DNA from: CAZHZT01 sp964537285 | GTDB lineage: Bacteria; Bacteroidota; Bacteroidia; Chitinophagales; Saprospiraceae | Assembly: GCA_964537285.1 (NCBI GenBank) | Contig: CAZHZT010000008.1 | Coordinates: 11,668-75,667 of the forward strand | Length of the DNA stretch: 64,000 bases | Direction of reading: 5' to 3' | In this document: positions 8,013 through 16,734 of the stretch, piece by piece | How positions within the stretch are numbered: position 1 is the first letter of the stretch | How the letters are laid out: the number at the start of each line of letters is the position of its first letter | Notes under the pieces: model-generated | Seen by the model: only the letters and a program-made list of their open reading frames with translations | Databases searched by the model: none | Told to the model about the DNA's origin: nothing | Position numbers and translations under genes: made by a program

Positions 8013-8996
8013 TTATAAAAATCTTGGATTATAAATAATTTTTGGCAATTTACCTTTACCAATTGGCTTATTCAGGTTAAAATTTAACATTATTTCATGA
8101 GATCCATCATTGGCATTTCTCAGACCATTTAGCGATAAGTCATACCCGTACCCCAGTGTGAAATTCTGATTTAACCTCATTCCTGCGAGAATCACCACTG
8201 CATCTAGTGTATTGGAATCATTCCCTCTTACCGATGCTCCTCCAAAAAAAGTATCCAGGTACGAAAATCTTGCAGTAGCCTCAAGTTGGAGTTGAACCCC
8301 ATCCGTTCTCATTAGAGCAGAAGGGTAAAGTTCCAGGACATCGCTCAATGGAAGATTTAGCATAGTATTCACAGTGTAATTTCTTTTATAACGGAAATCT
8401 GACGGGCTACTGAACCCATAATCAATTGAGGGCTCTAACAGGTTTTGTATTGCTGCGCCGATCTCAAAGGCAGGCGTTTTGAAATACAAACCCGCGCTGA
8501 AGTTGGGTGTCATGCCACTTACACCTCCCAGGGGAAGGTTGTCATCGTTGTGTGTAAAGACACCTCCTTCTTGATAGTCCCCATCAGGTGCCCGCAAGAT
8601 GCTCCCGTCAAGGCGCCTTTGAATAAAGCCTGCTGAAAACCCTAATGCCAATACACTTTCTTCGCCAACAGAAACTCTCTGGCTGTAGGAGGCTGAAAAA
8701 CTCATTTGTTCGTTAGCTCCTATGGATTCGTTCTCAAAATTCAAGCCAATTCCCCCTCCGGTGTAATAAAGTGGCATGTGGGCATTTAGTGCCTGGGTTT
8801 CCGGGGCTCCTTCAAAGTTAACCCACTGAAGGCGATAGATCCCCGTCATGCTCAATGATTCATCCATACCAGCGTAAGCCGGATTGTATTGATAGGGGTT
8901 AAGCATATAAAAATTATATAACGATAGTTGTTGTGCTTCACTATTGGATATTATTCCAATTATGAATAGCAGGTATAAATAAGTTTTTCTTTTCAT
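8013..8996 (-). CDS. T9SS PorP/SprF family outer-membrane protein
   Basis: A 327-residue protein with a signal peptide (YLYLLFIIGIISNSEAQ) and the family hallmark LNPYQYNPAYAGMDESLS, followed by YRLQWVNFEGAPE and a predicted beta-barrel ending in GYGYDLSLNGLRNANDGSHE. PorP/SprF proteins are outer-membrane partners of T9SS that, with PorE-like proteins, anchor type B cargo or feed the translocon. Its position upstream of gldKLMN on the same strand is the usual arrangement and supports the role. Genomes of this phylum carry many paralogues, so a specific symbol is not assigned. Confidence 0.9.
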   Translation of the reverse strand: MKRKTYLYLLFIIGIISNSEAQQLSLYNFYMLNPYQYNPAYAGMDESLSMTGIYRLQWVNFEGAPETQALNAHMPLYYTGGGIGLNFENESIGANEQMSFSASYSQRVSVGEESVLALGFSAGFIQRRLDGSILRAPDGDYQEGGVFTHNDDNLPLGGVSGMTPNFSAGLYFKTPAFEIGAAIQNLLEPSIDYGFSSPSDFRYKRNYTVNTMLNLPLSDVLELYPSALMRTDGVQLQLEATARFSYLDTFFGGASVRGNDSNTLDAVVILAGMRLNQNFTLGYGYDLSLNGLRNANDGSHEIMLNFNLNKPIGKGKLPKIIYNPRFL

Positions 8997-9024
8997 AGCA
9001 AATATCTTTGGATGATTTAGGACC

Positions 9025-9097
9025 GTTTAGAATGTTTAGTTCTTTGACAAATTGTGTAGAATGTTTAAGAACAATTATTTTCCTGAACATTCTAAAC
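9025..9097. repeat. Degenerate family B end within an inverted repeat
   Basis: GTTCTTTGACAAATTGTGTA (9039-9058) matches the end of the 110-bp family B elements, but no second end is present. Short exact arms GTTTAGAATGTT (9025-9036) and AACATTCTAAAC (9086-9097) surround it. Probably a decayed or half copy between the DUF255 gene and porP. Confidence 0.55.
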
Positions 9098-9134
9098 TTC
9101 TCTAAACCTATTAAGCTTTATAAAAAACAATAAT

Positions 9135-11183
9135 TTACCTCATTAATTGTTTAAACTCTTCAATATTTCCGACGGGACGCTGACAACTATAGTTTTGACA
9201 AAGATAAATCGCCGGCTTACCTGATGGTAAAGCTGTTTTTGCTTTTAACAATGGATACTCCTCGTTCTCGTTCTCCGATGCCATTTGCACTGCATTAGGG
9301 AGGTATAGTTGGGAATAGATTTGATCAATAATACTGCTTGCATCCGGACCCACTACAGCTACTTCTCTGAAAGGAAATACTTCCGCCTGGATTTCTATTG
9401 CCCAGTAGGAGAACGAATTTGTGTAGCGTTCTACACTTTCTTTCATAGCGATTAGCATATTAAGCGAACGATCCATGAAATCTGCTTTGTCAAATAATAT
9501 ACCCAGGCGCTTCAGATTGGCAGCCATCACGGCATTTCCTGACGGGATAGAAGAATCATACACTTCTTTTTTACGAACAATAAGGTCCGTCTGGTCGAAT
9601 GCCGTGTAATAGAACAGGTTCCCTTCCGGGTCTTTAAATAATTCCAGGGTTTTTTCCGTTAGCGCCAGGGCTTTATCTAGGTATTGAGTATCTGAGCTGA
9701 TTTCGTAACCTTCGATCAAAGCATTTATGAAGAAGGCATAATCTTCCAGAAAAGCGCCGGGCTTTCCTTTTCCATCTTTATAGGCATGGATCAGTTTTCC
9801 GTTGTCATCTCTCATATTGTTCCATAGGAATTCCAGACTATTCAGGGCAGCTTCTTTGTACGTTGGGTTGTTTATTGCTTTGTAAGCCTGGGCATAAGCA
9901 ATTATTTGCAATGCATTCCAACTGAGCAGGATTTTATCATCAAGGCCGGGACGGATTCTTTGATCACGAAGCTGAAGTAATTGTTCTTTAACTTCGCTTA
10001 TAAAAGTTTGAAGGGTTTCTAATTCAATACCCAGTTCTGCAGCAACCTCTTCAGCAGAGCGGGATTGAAATAGGATGTTTTGCCCCTCCCAGTTTCCTTC
10101 TTCGGTAATATTGTAAAGCTTGCAAAACCATTCTGCTTTTTCTCCAAGAGCTTCTTGAATTTCATTCTTGCTCCAGACGTAGAACTTGCCTTCTACTTCT
10201 TCTGAGTCAGCGTCTAAAGCAGAATAGAAACCACCTTTAGAATCGGTCATTTCCCTGTTGATGTAGGTCAACGTTTCTTCAATCGTAGTTTTTAGCCAGG
10301 GTTCGGAAGTGACGATGTAGGCTTTGGCCATGAGGGCCACCAGAAGGGCATTATCGTAGAGCATCTTTTCAAAATGGGGAATAAGCCAGGCCTTATCAGT
10401 GGTATATCTGGCAAAGCCACCTCCCAAGTGATCATAAATACCTCCGTTGATCATTTTTTGCAATGAAAAGAGAAGGTGGTCGAGGGCTGGTTGGTGGTTT
10501 GTATAGTGGGCATGGTTGAGCAAAAAAGTAAGGGCCATAGTTCCGGGAAACTTAGGAGCTCCTCCAAAACCACCGTATTCTTTGTCAAAATCAGCTTCTA
10601 ATTTTGTATAAAGTTTTTCAATATAATCCTTGCCAAAAGGTTGTTGACCATCATTTAAAGCTAATTGGTCGTTTATGAAGCGGTCATCTCCGTTTTCTAT
10701 TACTTCTACCAGTCGATTGGCCTGCGTTTCTACTACATCTCGTTTTTCAGTAAATGTATTTTTTAGATGCATAAGAAGCTGGAGCCACGATGGCCTGTTG
10801 TGAGCGGGCATCGGTGGGAAATAAGTTCCTCCGTAAAACGGGCGGCCATCAGGAGTAAGAAAGCAATTTAATGGCCAGCCTCCTGCTCCTGTGATTACCT
10901 GTACTGCATACATATATATATTATCGATGTCTGGTCGTTCTTCCCGGTCAATTTTGATATTAACAAAATGTTCGTTCATAAAGTCCGCTACTTCCTTATC
11001 TTCAAAAGATTCTCTTTCCATCACATGGCACCAATGGCAGGTAGAGTACCCTATGCTAACCAAAATTGGTTTGTCTTCTTTTTGAGCTTTAGTTAAAGCT
11101 TCTTCGCCCCAAGGGTACCAATCAACGGGGTTATGGGCGTGTTGAAGAAGGTATGGACTACTTTCGTATTGTAAACAATTCAT
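9135..11183 (-). CDS. DUF255 thioredoxin-domain protein (YyaL/SSP411 family)
   Basis: A 682-residue cytoplasmic protein. The N-terminal DUF255 thioredoxin-like domain has SSPYLLQHAHNPVDWYPWGE and the motif STCHWCHVM with cysteines at 49 and 52. A long helical (alpha/alpha)6-barrel-like region follows, with GGAPKFPGTMAL, GGIYDHLGGGFARY and FEKMLYDNALL. The family is widespread and relates to human SPATA20; its biochemical role is unsettled, with redox and sugar-epimerase-like folds suggested. Length is normal. It is monocistronic on the minus strand between porP and the PhnP-like gene. No signal peptide. Confidence 0.9.
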   Translation of the reverse strand: MNCLQYESSPYLLQHAHNPVDWYPWGEEALTKAQKEDKPILVSIGYSTCHWCHVMERESFEDKEVADFMNEHFVNIKIDREERPDIDNIYMYAVQVITGAGGWPLNCFLTPDGRPFYGGTYFPPMPAHNRPSWLQLLMHLKNTFTEKRDVVETQANRLVEVIENGDDRFINDQLALNDGQQPFGKDYIEKLYTKLEADFDKEYGGFGGAPKFPGTMALTFLLNHAHYTNHQPALDHLLFSLQKMINGGIYDHLGGGFARYTTDKAWLIPHFEKMLYDNALLVALMAKAYIVTSEPWLKTTIEETLTYINREMTDSKGGFYSALDADSEEVEGKFYVWSKNEIQEALGEKAEWFCKLYNITEEGNWEGQNILFQSRSAEEVAAELGIELETLQTFISEVKEQLLQLRDQRIRPGLDDKILLSWNALQIIAYAQAYKAINNPTYKEAALNSLEFLWNNMRDDNGKLIHAYKDGKGKPGAFLEDYAFFINALIEGYEISSDTQYLDKALALTEKTLELFKDPEGNLFYYTAFDQTDLIVRKKEVYDSSIPSGNAVMAANLKRLGILFDKADFMDRSLNMLIAMKESVERYTNSFSYWAIEIQAEVFPFREVAVVGPDASSIIDQIYSQLYLPNAVQMASENENEEYPLLKAKTALPSGKPAIYLCQNYSCQRPVGNIEEFKQLMR

Positions 11184-11281
11184 AAATACGGTTTTGCTTA
11201 TATTAGGAAAAGGTGAAGGATGAAAGGTTGATTGTCTTCTTATTAACTTAAATATCTATCATTCTGTTTACTAAAAGAATC

Positions 11282-12046
11282 TTAAATTGTAATCCGGAGG
11301 CCATCATGCGCAAGCATAACATTTTCGGGAAGAGAATCATTGATAGCCGCAGTTAGTCCCATAGCATGGCTTACATGAGTAAAATAGGCTTTTTCAGGTG
11401 CGATGATCTCTACAATCTCGAGCGCTTCCTTCAGGTTTAGGTGGGAGTAATGAGGATCGTGGCGCAATGCATTTAGAACGAGCACTTTAGTGCCTTTGAC
11501 CTTTTCCAATTCTTGATCGGCAATGGATTTGGCATCTGTAATATAGGTGAAATCACCGATGCGAAATCCTAAAACCGGCATTTTACCGTGAATGACTTCT
11601 ATTGGGATAATTTTTACTACATCAACATCAAAGGCATTGTTCTTTGATATAGTGTGCAGGTGGAAGCCCGGGGCACCGGGGTAGGGATTCGGATCAAAGG
11701 CATACGCAAAGCGGGTCTTCAGACTTTTCTGTACTCCGGAAGTCGCAAATATGGGCATCTTGGTGCGGGTTATAAAATTAAAGGGACGGACATCGTCGAG
11801 GCCTATAATATGGTCATTATGCTCATGGGTGATCAGAATGGCATCCAGTTTAGAGATTTGTTCGCGCAACATTTGCTGGCGAAAATCAGGCCCTGCATCT
11901 ACCACAATATTAGAGCCTTGCACTTCCATGAATATTGATGTACGCAAACGTTTATCGCGGGGATCTTCAGAGCGGCAGACTTCGCACTTACATCCAATTA
12001 CAGGGACTCCCTGTGAAGTTCCCGTGCCTAGAAAAATAATTTTCAA
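11282..12046 (-). CDS. MBL-fold metal-dependent hydrolase, PhnP-like
   Basis: A 254-residue metallo-beta-lactamase-fold enzyme. MKIIFLGTGTSQGVPVIGCK and the Cys cluster GCKCEVC (residues 19-24) are typical of the PhnP/LipB-neighbour group. THEHNDH (about 73-79) is the HxHxDH dinuclear metal motif, and later ligands lie in DAGPDF, ITDAKS and THVSHAMG. PhnP enzymes are cyclic phosphodiesterases; the substrate here is unknown. Start at ATG 12044-12046; the family A element (12077-12265) begins 31 bp upstream, so the promoter may be inside or disturbed by it. Confidence 0.85.
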   Translation of the reverse strand: MKIIFLGTGTSQGVPVIGCKCEVCRSEDPRDKRLRTSIFMEVQGSNIVVDAGPDFRQQMLREQISKLDAILITHEHNDHIIGLDDVRPFNFITRTKMPIFATSGVQKSLKTRFAYAFDPNPYPGAPGFHLHTISKNNAFDVDVVKIIPIEVIHGKMPVLGFRIGDFTYITDAKSIADQELEKVKGTKVLVLNALRHDPHYSHLNLKEALEIVEIIAPEKAYFTHVSHAMGLTAAINDSLPENVMLAHDGLRITI

Positions 12047-12076
12047 AATATGTGATTTATTTCAAAGAGTTTTTCC

Positions 12077-12265
12077 TTAAGTAGTTCACGGAATTAAACT
12101 GAATAAACTATCGATGCCCTTGGCAGGAAGGTTTTTGAGTTGGAGATCGACACTTTTTTGGGATTTTTCGAAGAAAAATCCCAAAAAAGTGTCGATCTCC
12201 AAGCAAAAAATGCTTCTACAGAGGACAAAGATTATTTATATATTCTATTTCCGTGAACTCCTTAA
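12077..12265. mobile_element. Family A MITE-like element, copy 2
   Basis: A 189-bp element inverted relative to copy 1 at 5846-6032 and nearly identical to it over the full length. Left end TTAAGTAGTTCACGGAATTA begins at 12077; the right end TTCCGTGAACTCCTTAA runs to 12265 with one change. The central perfect hairpin includes CTTTTTTGGGATTTTTCG and its complement. The left half encodes a spurious short reading frame that also appears in copy 1. It is directly followed by the palindrome at 12261-12306. Confidence 0.8.
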
Positions 12266-12306
12266 ACATGAGTCATTCCGAATTTTCGGAATGACTCATG
12301 TTTAAG
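12261..12306. repeat. Perfect 22-bp palindrome abutting family A copy 2
   Basis: Arms 12261-12282 and 12285-12306 are exact complements containing ATGAGTCATTCCGAA. The same palindrome with CCC for TCC, compensated on the other arm, lies at 3094-3141. It sits 20 bp past the stop codon of the 89-residue gene and could terminate it. Confidence 0.7.
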
Positions 12307-12325
12307 AAGCCCCCTTTGGGTTAGA

Positions 12326-12595
12326 TTATCCGTTTTTTTCAATAATTAGCTGATAAAACTTTAGTTCTTTGGGAGGCAATGATTCCGTATCAATTTGAAT
12401 GATACTGAGAATATCGAGCAAACAGTTGATCCGTGCTTCCGTATCAAAAAATTTATTGATTACGGCAATTTTCTTATTTTCGACAATACAATAACCCGAT
12501 TGAAAGTTACCTTTTTCAAAGCGGATTTGATATCCAATGGCTTCAAATAAACTTTCTATTTTTTTTAGTGTATTTTTGGTGTATTTTAATTCCAT
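12326..12595 (-). CDS. Conserved-looking small protein, unknown function
   Basis: An 89-residue soluble protein starting MELKYTKNTLKKIESLFEAI. It contains GYQIRFEKGNFQSGYCIVEN and KKIAVINKFFDTEARINCLL, the style of a small Bacteroidota housekeeping-adjacent hypothetical. No signal peptide, membrane helix or known catalytic motif is visible. Lysine-rich N-terminus, mixed alpha/beta composition. ATG start at 12593-12595, bounded downstream by the hairpin at 12261-12306 and upstream by two family B repeats. I do not recognise its function. Confidence 0.7.
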   Translation of the reverse strand: MELKYTKNTLKKIESLFEAIGYQIRFEKGNFQSGYCIVENKKIAVINKFFDTEARINCLLDILSIIQIDTESLPPKELKFYQLIIEKNG

Positions 12596-12636
12596 ATATT
12601 AATACAATTTAGTGCACAAAGTTTAATAAATTATCT

Positions 12637-12656
12637 TTCTTTGACAAATTGTGTAG
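12637..12656. repeat. Solo family B end
   Basis: TTCTTTGACAAATTGTGTAG, a match to the family B terminal repeat, without a partner end. A full copy starts 80 bp further on. Confidence 0.55.
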
Positions 12657-12737
12657 TGTGAAACATTCCATCACAATTTTATTTTAGGGATTAGGCAATT
12701 AATAAGCTACCCAAATTTTGGCAAGTAATTTTTTTTC

Positions 12738-12846
12738 GTTCTTTGACAAATTGTGTGGAACTTCAAAATGATAAGCCTTGAATGCCCTTGTGGCTGAAAG
12801 GCTTATCATTTTGAAGTTCCATTTTCAACAATTTATGTCAAAGAAC
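12738..12846. repeat. Family B palindromic element, copy 1
   Basis: A 109-bp palindrome. Ends GTTCTTTGACAAATTGTG and CAATTTATGTCAAAGAAC flank an inner stem (GGAACTTCAAAATGATAAGC and its complement) and a 22-base loop TTGAATGCCCTTGTGGCTGA+AA. The same layout occurs at 17583-17692, 24591-24698 and 40913-41022, in both orientations. Located between the 89-residue gene and the barrel protein gene. Confidence 0.85.
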
Positions 12847-12869
12847 TTAATTTTTTAAAATTGGAATAA

Positions 12870-13538
12870 ATGAATCGTTTCTTTGTATTACTAATTTTAT
12901 TTTTTGCGATAGGCCATGCTGCCTATGGGCAAAGTCAAAGGTTTAAAGCAGGAATTACGGGTGGTTTCAATGCTGCTCAAATTAGGGGGGATGAATCTGC
13001 GGGTTATAATCGATTAGGGTTGACTGGTGGTTTGGTCGGAGTCGTAATTATCAACGACAGGGTAGAACTAAGTACTGAAATTTTGTACAGCCAGAGAGGG
13101 AGTAGTGAAGAATTGATCTCTGGTTCGGAAGAAGTAGCAGAAAAGATTAAACTTACGTATGTTGAGATCCCCTTGCTGTTTCATTTTTATGATTGGCTTT
13201 CTTCAGACGGGGAATACTACCAGCTTCAATTTACGGGAGGTTTTAGTTACGGCCGGTTGTTACAAGCGAAGATAAATGCTGCTTCCGAGCATTTTCCTTT
13301 GGTGCAAACTTCAATAAATCCGGATGATGAATTTTTTCGCTTTGAAGAATCGCTGAATCAAAACGACTTTGCTTTGGTGTTGGGGGCTAGTTTTTATATT
13401 AATCCACAGTTTGGCTTGAATCTGAGATATAATAGGTCTTTAAATCTCCTTTATGACAATAGCAAGGAAGGCAATAATGTTGGCTTAGATTCGCTTAGAG
13501 GTTTTTTCCTGAGTTTCAAGGCGTTTTATTTGTTTTAA
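12870..13538 (+). CDS. Outer-membrane beta-barrel protein (PorT-like)
   Basis: A 222-residue protein with a signal peptide (FFVLLILFFAIGHAAYGQ) and a mature part of alternating hydrophobic strands: FKAGITGGFNAAQIRGDES, RVELSTEILYSQRGSSE, LTYVEIPLLFHFYDW and FALVLGASFYINPQFGLNLR. This fits the outer-membrane beta-barrel PorT/OMP_b-brl_2 superfamily, which is large in Bacteroidota. The final residue is Phe (FKAFYLF), as usual for proteins inserted by the Bam complex. Specific role unknown. Starts 23 bp after family B copy 1. Confidence 0.8.
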   Translation: MNRFFVLLILFFAIGHAAYGQSQRFKAGITGGFNAAQIRGDESAGYNRLGLTGGLVGVVIINDRVELSTEILYSQRGSSEELISGSEEVAEKIKLTYVEIPLLFHFYDWLSSDGEYYQLQFTGGFSYGRLLQAKINAASEHFPLVQTSINPDDEFFRFEESLNQNDFALVLGASFYINPQFGLNLRYNRSLNLLYDNSKEGNNVGLDSLRGFFLSFKAFYLF

Positions 13539-13587
13539 GCAGCTAAATATTCATTAACTTAGATTCCAGAGCACTAATTTTTTTTCA

Positions 13588-14088
13588 ATGCGTCATTTAA
13601 TTTACTTTGTTTTTTTATCATTCCTGTTTGCTTGTGGAAATGCAGGCAGTAATGAGCAGGCCGTTAATTCCGGAGAGAAAGTTACTGCACCTGATCAAGG
13701 GGCTCAGGCACAACAAAATCATACAGGGACGAAATATCCTAGTATTAGTATGGAAGCAGCTCAAAACTTGTGGAATAACTGCGATTATATTGATGTCATC
13801 TTCTATGATCTTCCGATAAGTATGAGTCAGGATCAGAAGAGTGATATTCAGTCAATGATTCAGTTCATTTCGGATTCACCGGCGGTTATCTATCCACATT
13901 GTAAGCCTATTGGCCGGATTTTCTTCCAAAAAGAGGCCAATGATTTAGCTGTTGCGGATTTTTACCTGGAAAATGGGTGTAATGCGTTTGTTTTTCTGGA
14001 AAATGAAAAACCTACTCACGGTAATTTAATTACAGAATCCGGGCTACAGTATTTCAAGAAGATATTGGCGAAAGTTCCTAAGTTTTAA
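13588..14088 (+). CDS. Putative lipoprotein, unknown function
   Basis: A 166-residue protein with a lipoprotein signal (LIYFVFLSFLFACGNAGSNE, lipobox LFAC with cysteine about residue 16), followed by a low-complexity linker to about residue 50. The globular part has MEAAQNLWNNCDYIDVIFYD, IQFISDSPAVIYPHCKPIGR and DFYLENGCNAFVFLENEKP, suggesting a small alpha/beta fold. No catalytic motif recognised. It lies 49 bp after the barrel gene and 62 bp before the HTTM gene on the same strand, so the three may form an operon. Confidence 0.75.
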   Translation: MRHLIYFVFLSFLFACGNAGSNEQAVNSGEKVTAPDQGAQAQQNHTGTKYPSISMEAAQNLWNNCDYIDVIFYDLPISMSQDQKSDIQSMIQFISDSPAVIYPHCKPIGRIFFQKEANDLAVADFYLENGCNAFVFLENEKPTHGNLITESGLQYFKKILAKVPKF

Positions 14089-14150
14089 GCTCGGTAGACT
14101 CTTCATATTACACTATTATTTCAGAATAAAGTCTACTTTATTAAAGCCAT

Positions 14151-15533
14151 ATGAAATTTTTGTTTAAACAAATTGATATTGCACCGCTAGTATTTTTTCG
14201 CATCATTTTCGGCATACTGGCTTTTGCGGATATTTGCGGCCAGTGGTTTTATTATCATTTATATAAAAAATACTTCGTTGCGGATGCTTTTCACTTTAAA
14301 TATTATTGGTTCGATTGGGTACACCCAATGCCTGAGCCCTGGATGTCCTTAATGTTCGCAGGGATGTTGGTAGCTGCCACCCTGATCGTATTGGGGAAAT
14401 GGTATAGAATAAGTGCTCTTTATTACGCCATCACCTTTACCTATGTTTTTTTGAGCGAAAAAGCGCTTTATTTAAATCATGGGTACTTGTTTTGCCAGCT
14501 GTGTTTTTTTATGGCTTTGGTTCCGGCCAACCGGGCTTTTTCCCTGGATGTTCTAAAACGTCCTGAGTTGCGATTGAAAACAACTCCTTACTGGACGATT
14601 TTCATTCTTCAGTTTTTAATGGGAATCGTATATTTCTATGGTGGGATCGCCAAGTTGAACCCTGATTGGCTGCAAGCTGTTCCAATACAACAATGGGTTG
14701 GAGCAAAGAGTAATATGCCTGTTCTGGGTTGGATTTGGGGGCAGAAATGGACCGCTTATTTCATTGCGTATGGAGGGGTTATTTTTGATCTTTCCATTAC
14801 TTTTTTCCTGATTTTCAAGCCTACCAGGAAATGGGCCTTTTTGTTCGTTCTCTTTTTTCACCTAACCAATACCATCATTTTCAAGATCGGAATATTCCCC
14901 TGGCTTTCCATCGCCATAAGTGCGCTCTATTTTTCTCCGGATTTTGTGCGCAAGTCTTTAGACTGGCTGGGTAATAGGTTGAGCATCATCAACAGGTGGC
15001 GAGAAATGTGGAGCCAATTGATCGATAGGAAAACCGAAGGTATGACGTTGGCCCCCTTTCAGTATTCAGCGGCCAGTAAGGCTTTGATAACCATTGTGGT
15101 TATTTTATTTGGGCTTTTTCACTTAACTTATCCATTCAGGCATCATTTAATTAAAGAAGATGTAGCCTGGACGGAAGAAGGCCATCGGTTTTCCTGGAGA
15201 ATGATGTTGAGAAGTAAGCGAGGCAAGGGTAAGCTCTTGGTGGAGAGGCCTAATTCGGATGAAAGACATACGGTTGAGCTGAAAGATTATCTGAACGAAC
15301 GGCAGATACGCAAATTGTTCGGTCACCCGGATATGATTATTCAGTTTGCCCATTATATTCGCGATGAATACAAGGCGAAAGGAATTGATGATGTAGAAAT
15401 TTACGCCTTTATTTCTGTTAGTCATAACTATAGAGCGTACCGGAAATACATCGACAGCAGCGTTGATCTCGCTAAAGTGAAATGGGATCCGTTCCGGCAT
15501 AGCCCCTGGATTGAAAAAGGATTTGAATATTGA
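14151..15533 (+). CDS. HTTM-domain membrane protein (vitamin K carboxylase-like)
   Basis: A 460-residue integral membrane protein. About six to eight hydrophobic helices fill residues 10-330, with the HTTM-type segments PLVFFRIIFGILAFADICGQ, QFLMGIVYFYGGIAKLNPDW and FHLTNTIIFKIGIFPWLSIA. The GGIAKLNPDWL region is characteristic of horizontally transferred transmembrane (HTTM) proteins related to vitamin K-dependent gamma-carboxylase. The C-terminal 120 residues are soluble, likely extracytoplasmic (SWRMMLRSKRGKGKLLVERP). The stop codon lies inside the hairpin at 15530-15596. Substrate unknown. Confidence 0.85.
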   Translation: MKFLFKQIDIAPLVFFRIIFGILAFADICGQWFYYHLYKKYFVADAFHFKYYWFDWVHPMPEPWMSLMFAGMLVAATLIVLGKWYRISALYYAITFTYVFLSEKALYLNHGYLFCQLCFFMALVPANRAFSLDVLKRPELRLKTTPYWTIFILQFLMGIVYFYGGIAKLNPDWLQAVPIQQWVGAKSNMPVLGWIWGQKWTAYFIAYGGVIFDLSITFFLIFKPTRKWAFLFVLFFHLTNTIIFKIGIFPWLSIAISALYFSPDFVRKSLDWLGNRLSIINRWREMWSQLIDRKTEGMTLAPFQYSAASKALITIVVILFGLFHLTYPFRHHLIKEDVAWTEEGHRFSWRMMLRSKRGKGKLLVERPNSDERHTVELKDYLNERQIRKLFGHPDMIIQFAHYIRDEYKAKGIDDVEIYAFISVSHNYRAYRKYIDSSVDLAKVKWDPFRHSPWIEKGFEY

Positions 15534-15596
15534 TAACCATGCTTTAGTAACAGCCAAAACATAAGTTTTTTACTGTTACTAAAGCATGGTTATCAA
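15530..15596. terminator. 24-bp perfect hairpin overlapping a stop codon
   Basis: Arms 15530-15553 and 15573-15596 are exact complements (TTGATAACCATGCTTTAGTA and complement). The TGA stop of the HTTM gene (15531-15533) lies in the left arm. A probable terminator. Confidence 0.7.
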
Positions 15597-15643
15597 TAGA
15601 CTTATTCTGCAACCTCAGAATAAGCCTAATAAGAATAAACGAT

Positions 15644-16669
15644 ATGATAAGAATAAAAGACATCATCCATTTTTTGGAGGAGCTCGCACCACCTTCCTAT
15701 CAAGAGTCCTACGATAATTCAGGTTTGTTGGTCGGAAACCCCGACTGGGAAGTTAAAGGCGCTGTTGTTAGTCTGGACGCAATCGAAAGTGTTGTAGATG
15801 AAGCAATAGCGACTGGAGCCAATTTGGTTATTGCTCATCATCCTATTATATTTAAAGGGATGAAGCGATTGACAGGCAAAAATTATGTGGAAAGAACGGT
15901 AATTAAGGCCATCAAACACGATATAGCTATTTACGCAATCCATACGAACCTGGATAATGTGTATTACAATGGCGTTAATAGTAAAATAGCGGAGCGGCTT
16001 GGACTTACTTCCACATCAATCCTTGCTCCAAAAAAAATGTGGACAAATCTAAAGCTAAGTTTGCCAATTGACCAAAAAGATGCGCTTGAGTTATCTTTAA
16101 AAGAAAAACTTCCCTCAGGGACCTTCCAGGTCAGAGCATATTCAGCGATCGAGGAAGGAATCGCTCAGTTGGATCTACTCATCGAGAGTGGACGGCAAAA
16201 TGTTGCACGAAAGCACATTTCGGAAATCATCGGGAATAATGAGATCCTATCAACAGGAGAGGTTCAAAGCCATACGCCTAATGTAGGCTCGGGAATGATA
16301 GGTGTATTACCTGAAGCGATCTCTGAAACAGCCTTTCTTGAACATATAAAAAGCAGCCTTAACGTTTCCTGTATCCGGCATACACAATTACTGGGGAAAA
16401 CGGTCAAAAAAGTTGCTTTATGTGGTGGAGCCGGGAGCTTTTTGCTTTCGACAGCAATGAGGCAAAAAGCCGACTTTTTCATCACTGCTGATTATAAGTA
16501 CCATGAGTTTTTCGATGCCGATAATCAAATTGTAATTGCTGATATCGGGCATTATGAGAGTGAACAATTTACAATAGAACTTATTTATCAATTGATTAGA
16601 GATAATTTTAGTACTTTTGCGGTTCGATGTACGGAAACCAGCACTAACCCGGTGAAATATTACTTTTAG
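15644..16669 (+). CDS. Nif3-like dinuclear metal protein (DUF34/YbgI family)
   Basis: A 341-residue protein. The opening IHFLEELAPPSYQESYDNSG and the metal motif ANLVIAHHPIIF (His-His about 65-66) are diagnostic of the Nif3/YbgI family, which form toroidal hexamers binding two metals. The second ligand set is DIGHYESEQF near residue 305. The insertion between the halves is the domain usual for longer members. Often annotated as GTP cyclohydrolase I type 2, but the physiological reaction is not firmly known. It lies 65 bp before the zinc-ribbon gene, the neighbour pair usual in Bacteroidota. Confidence 0.92.
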   Translation: MIRIKDIIHFLEELAPPSYQESYDNSGLLVGNPDWEVKGAVVSLDAIESVVDEAIATGANLVIAHHPIIFKGMKRLTGKNYVERTVIKAIKHDIAIYAIHTNLDNVYYNGVNSKIAERLGLTSTSILAPKKMWTNLKLSLPIDQKDALELSLKEKLPSGTFQVRAYSAIEEGIAQLDLLIESGRQNVARKHISEIIGNNEILSTGEVQSHTPNVGSGMIGVLPEAISETAFLEHIKSSLNVSCIRHTQLLGKTVKKVALCGGAGSFLLSTAMRQKADFFITADYKYHEFFDADNQIVIADIGHYESEQFTIELIYQLIRDNFSTFAVRCTETSTNPVKYYF

Positions 16670-16734
16670 GTGAAGGGGTGAGGGCGAAAGTGAAGTTATC
16701 ATTAAATAAAGTTAAACGACCAAATTAAATCTAT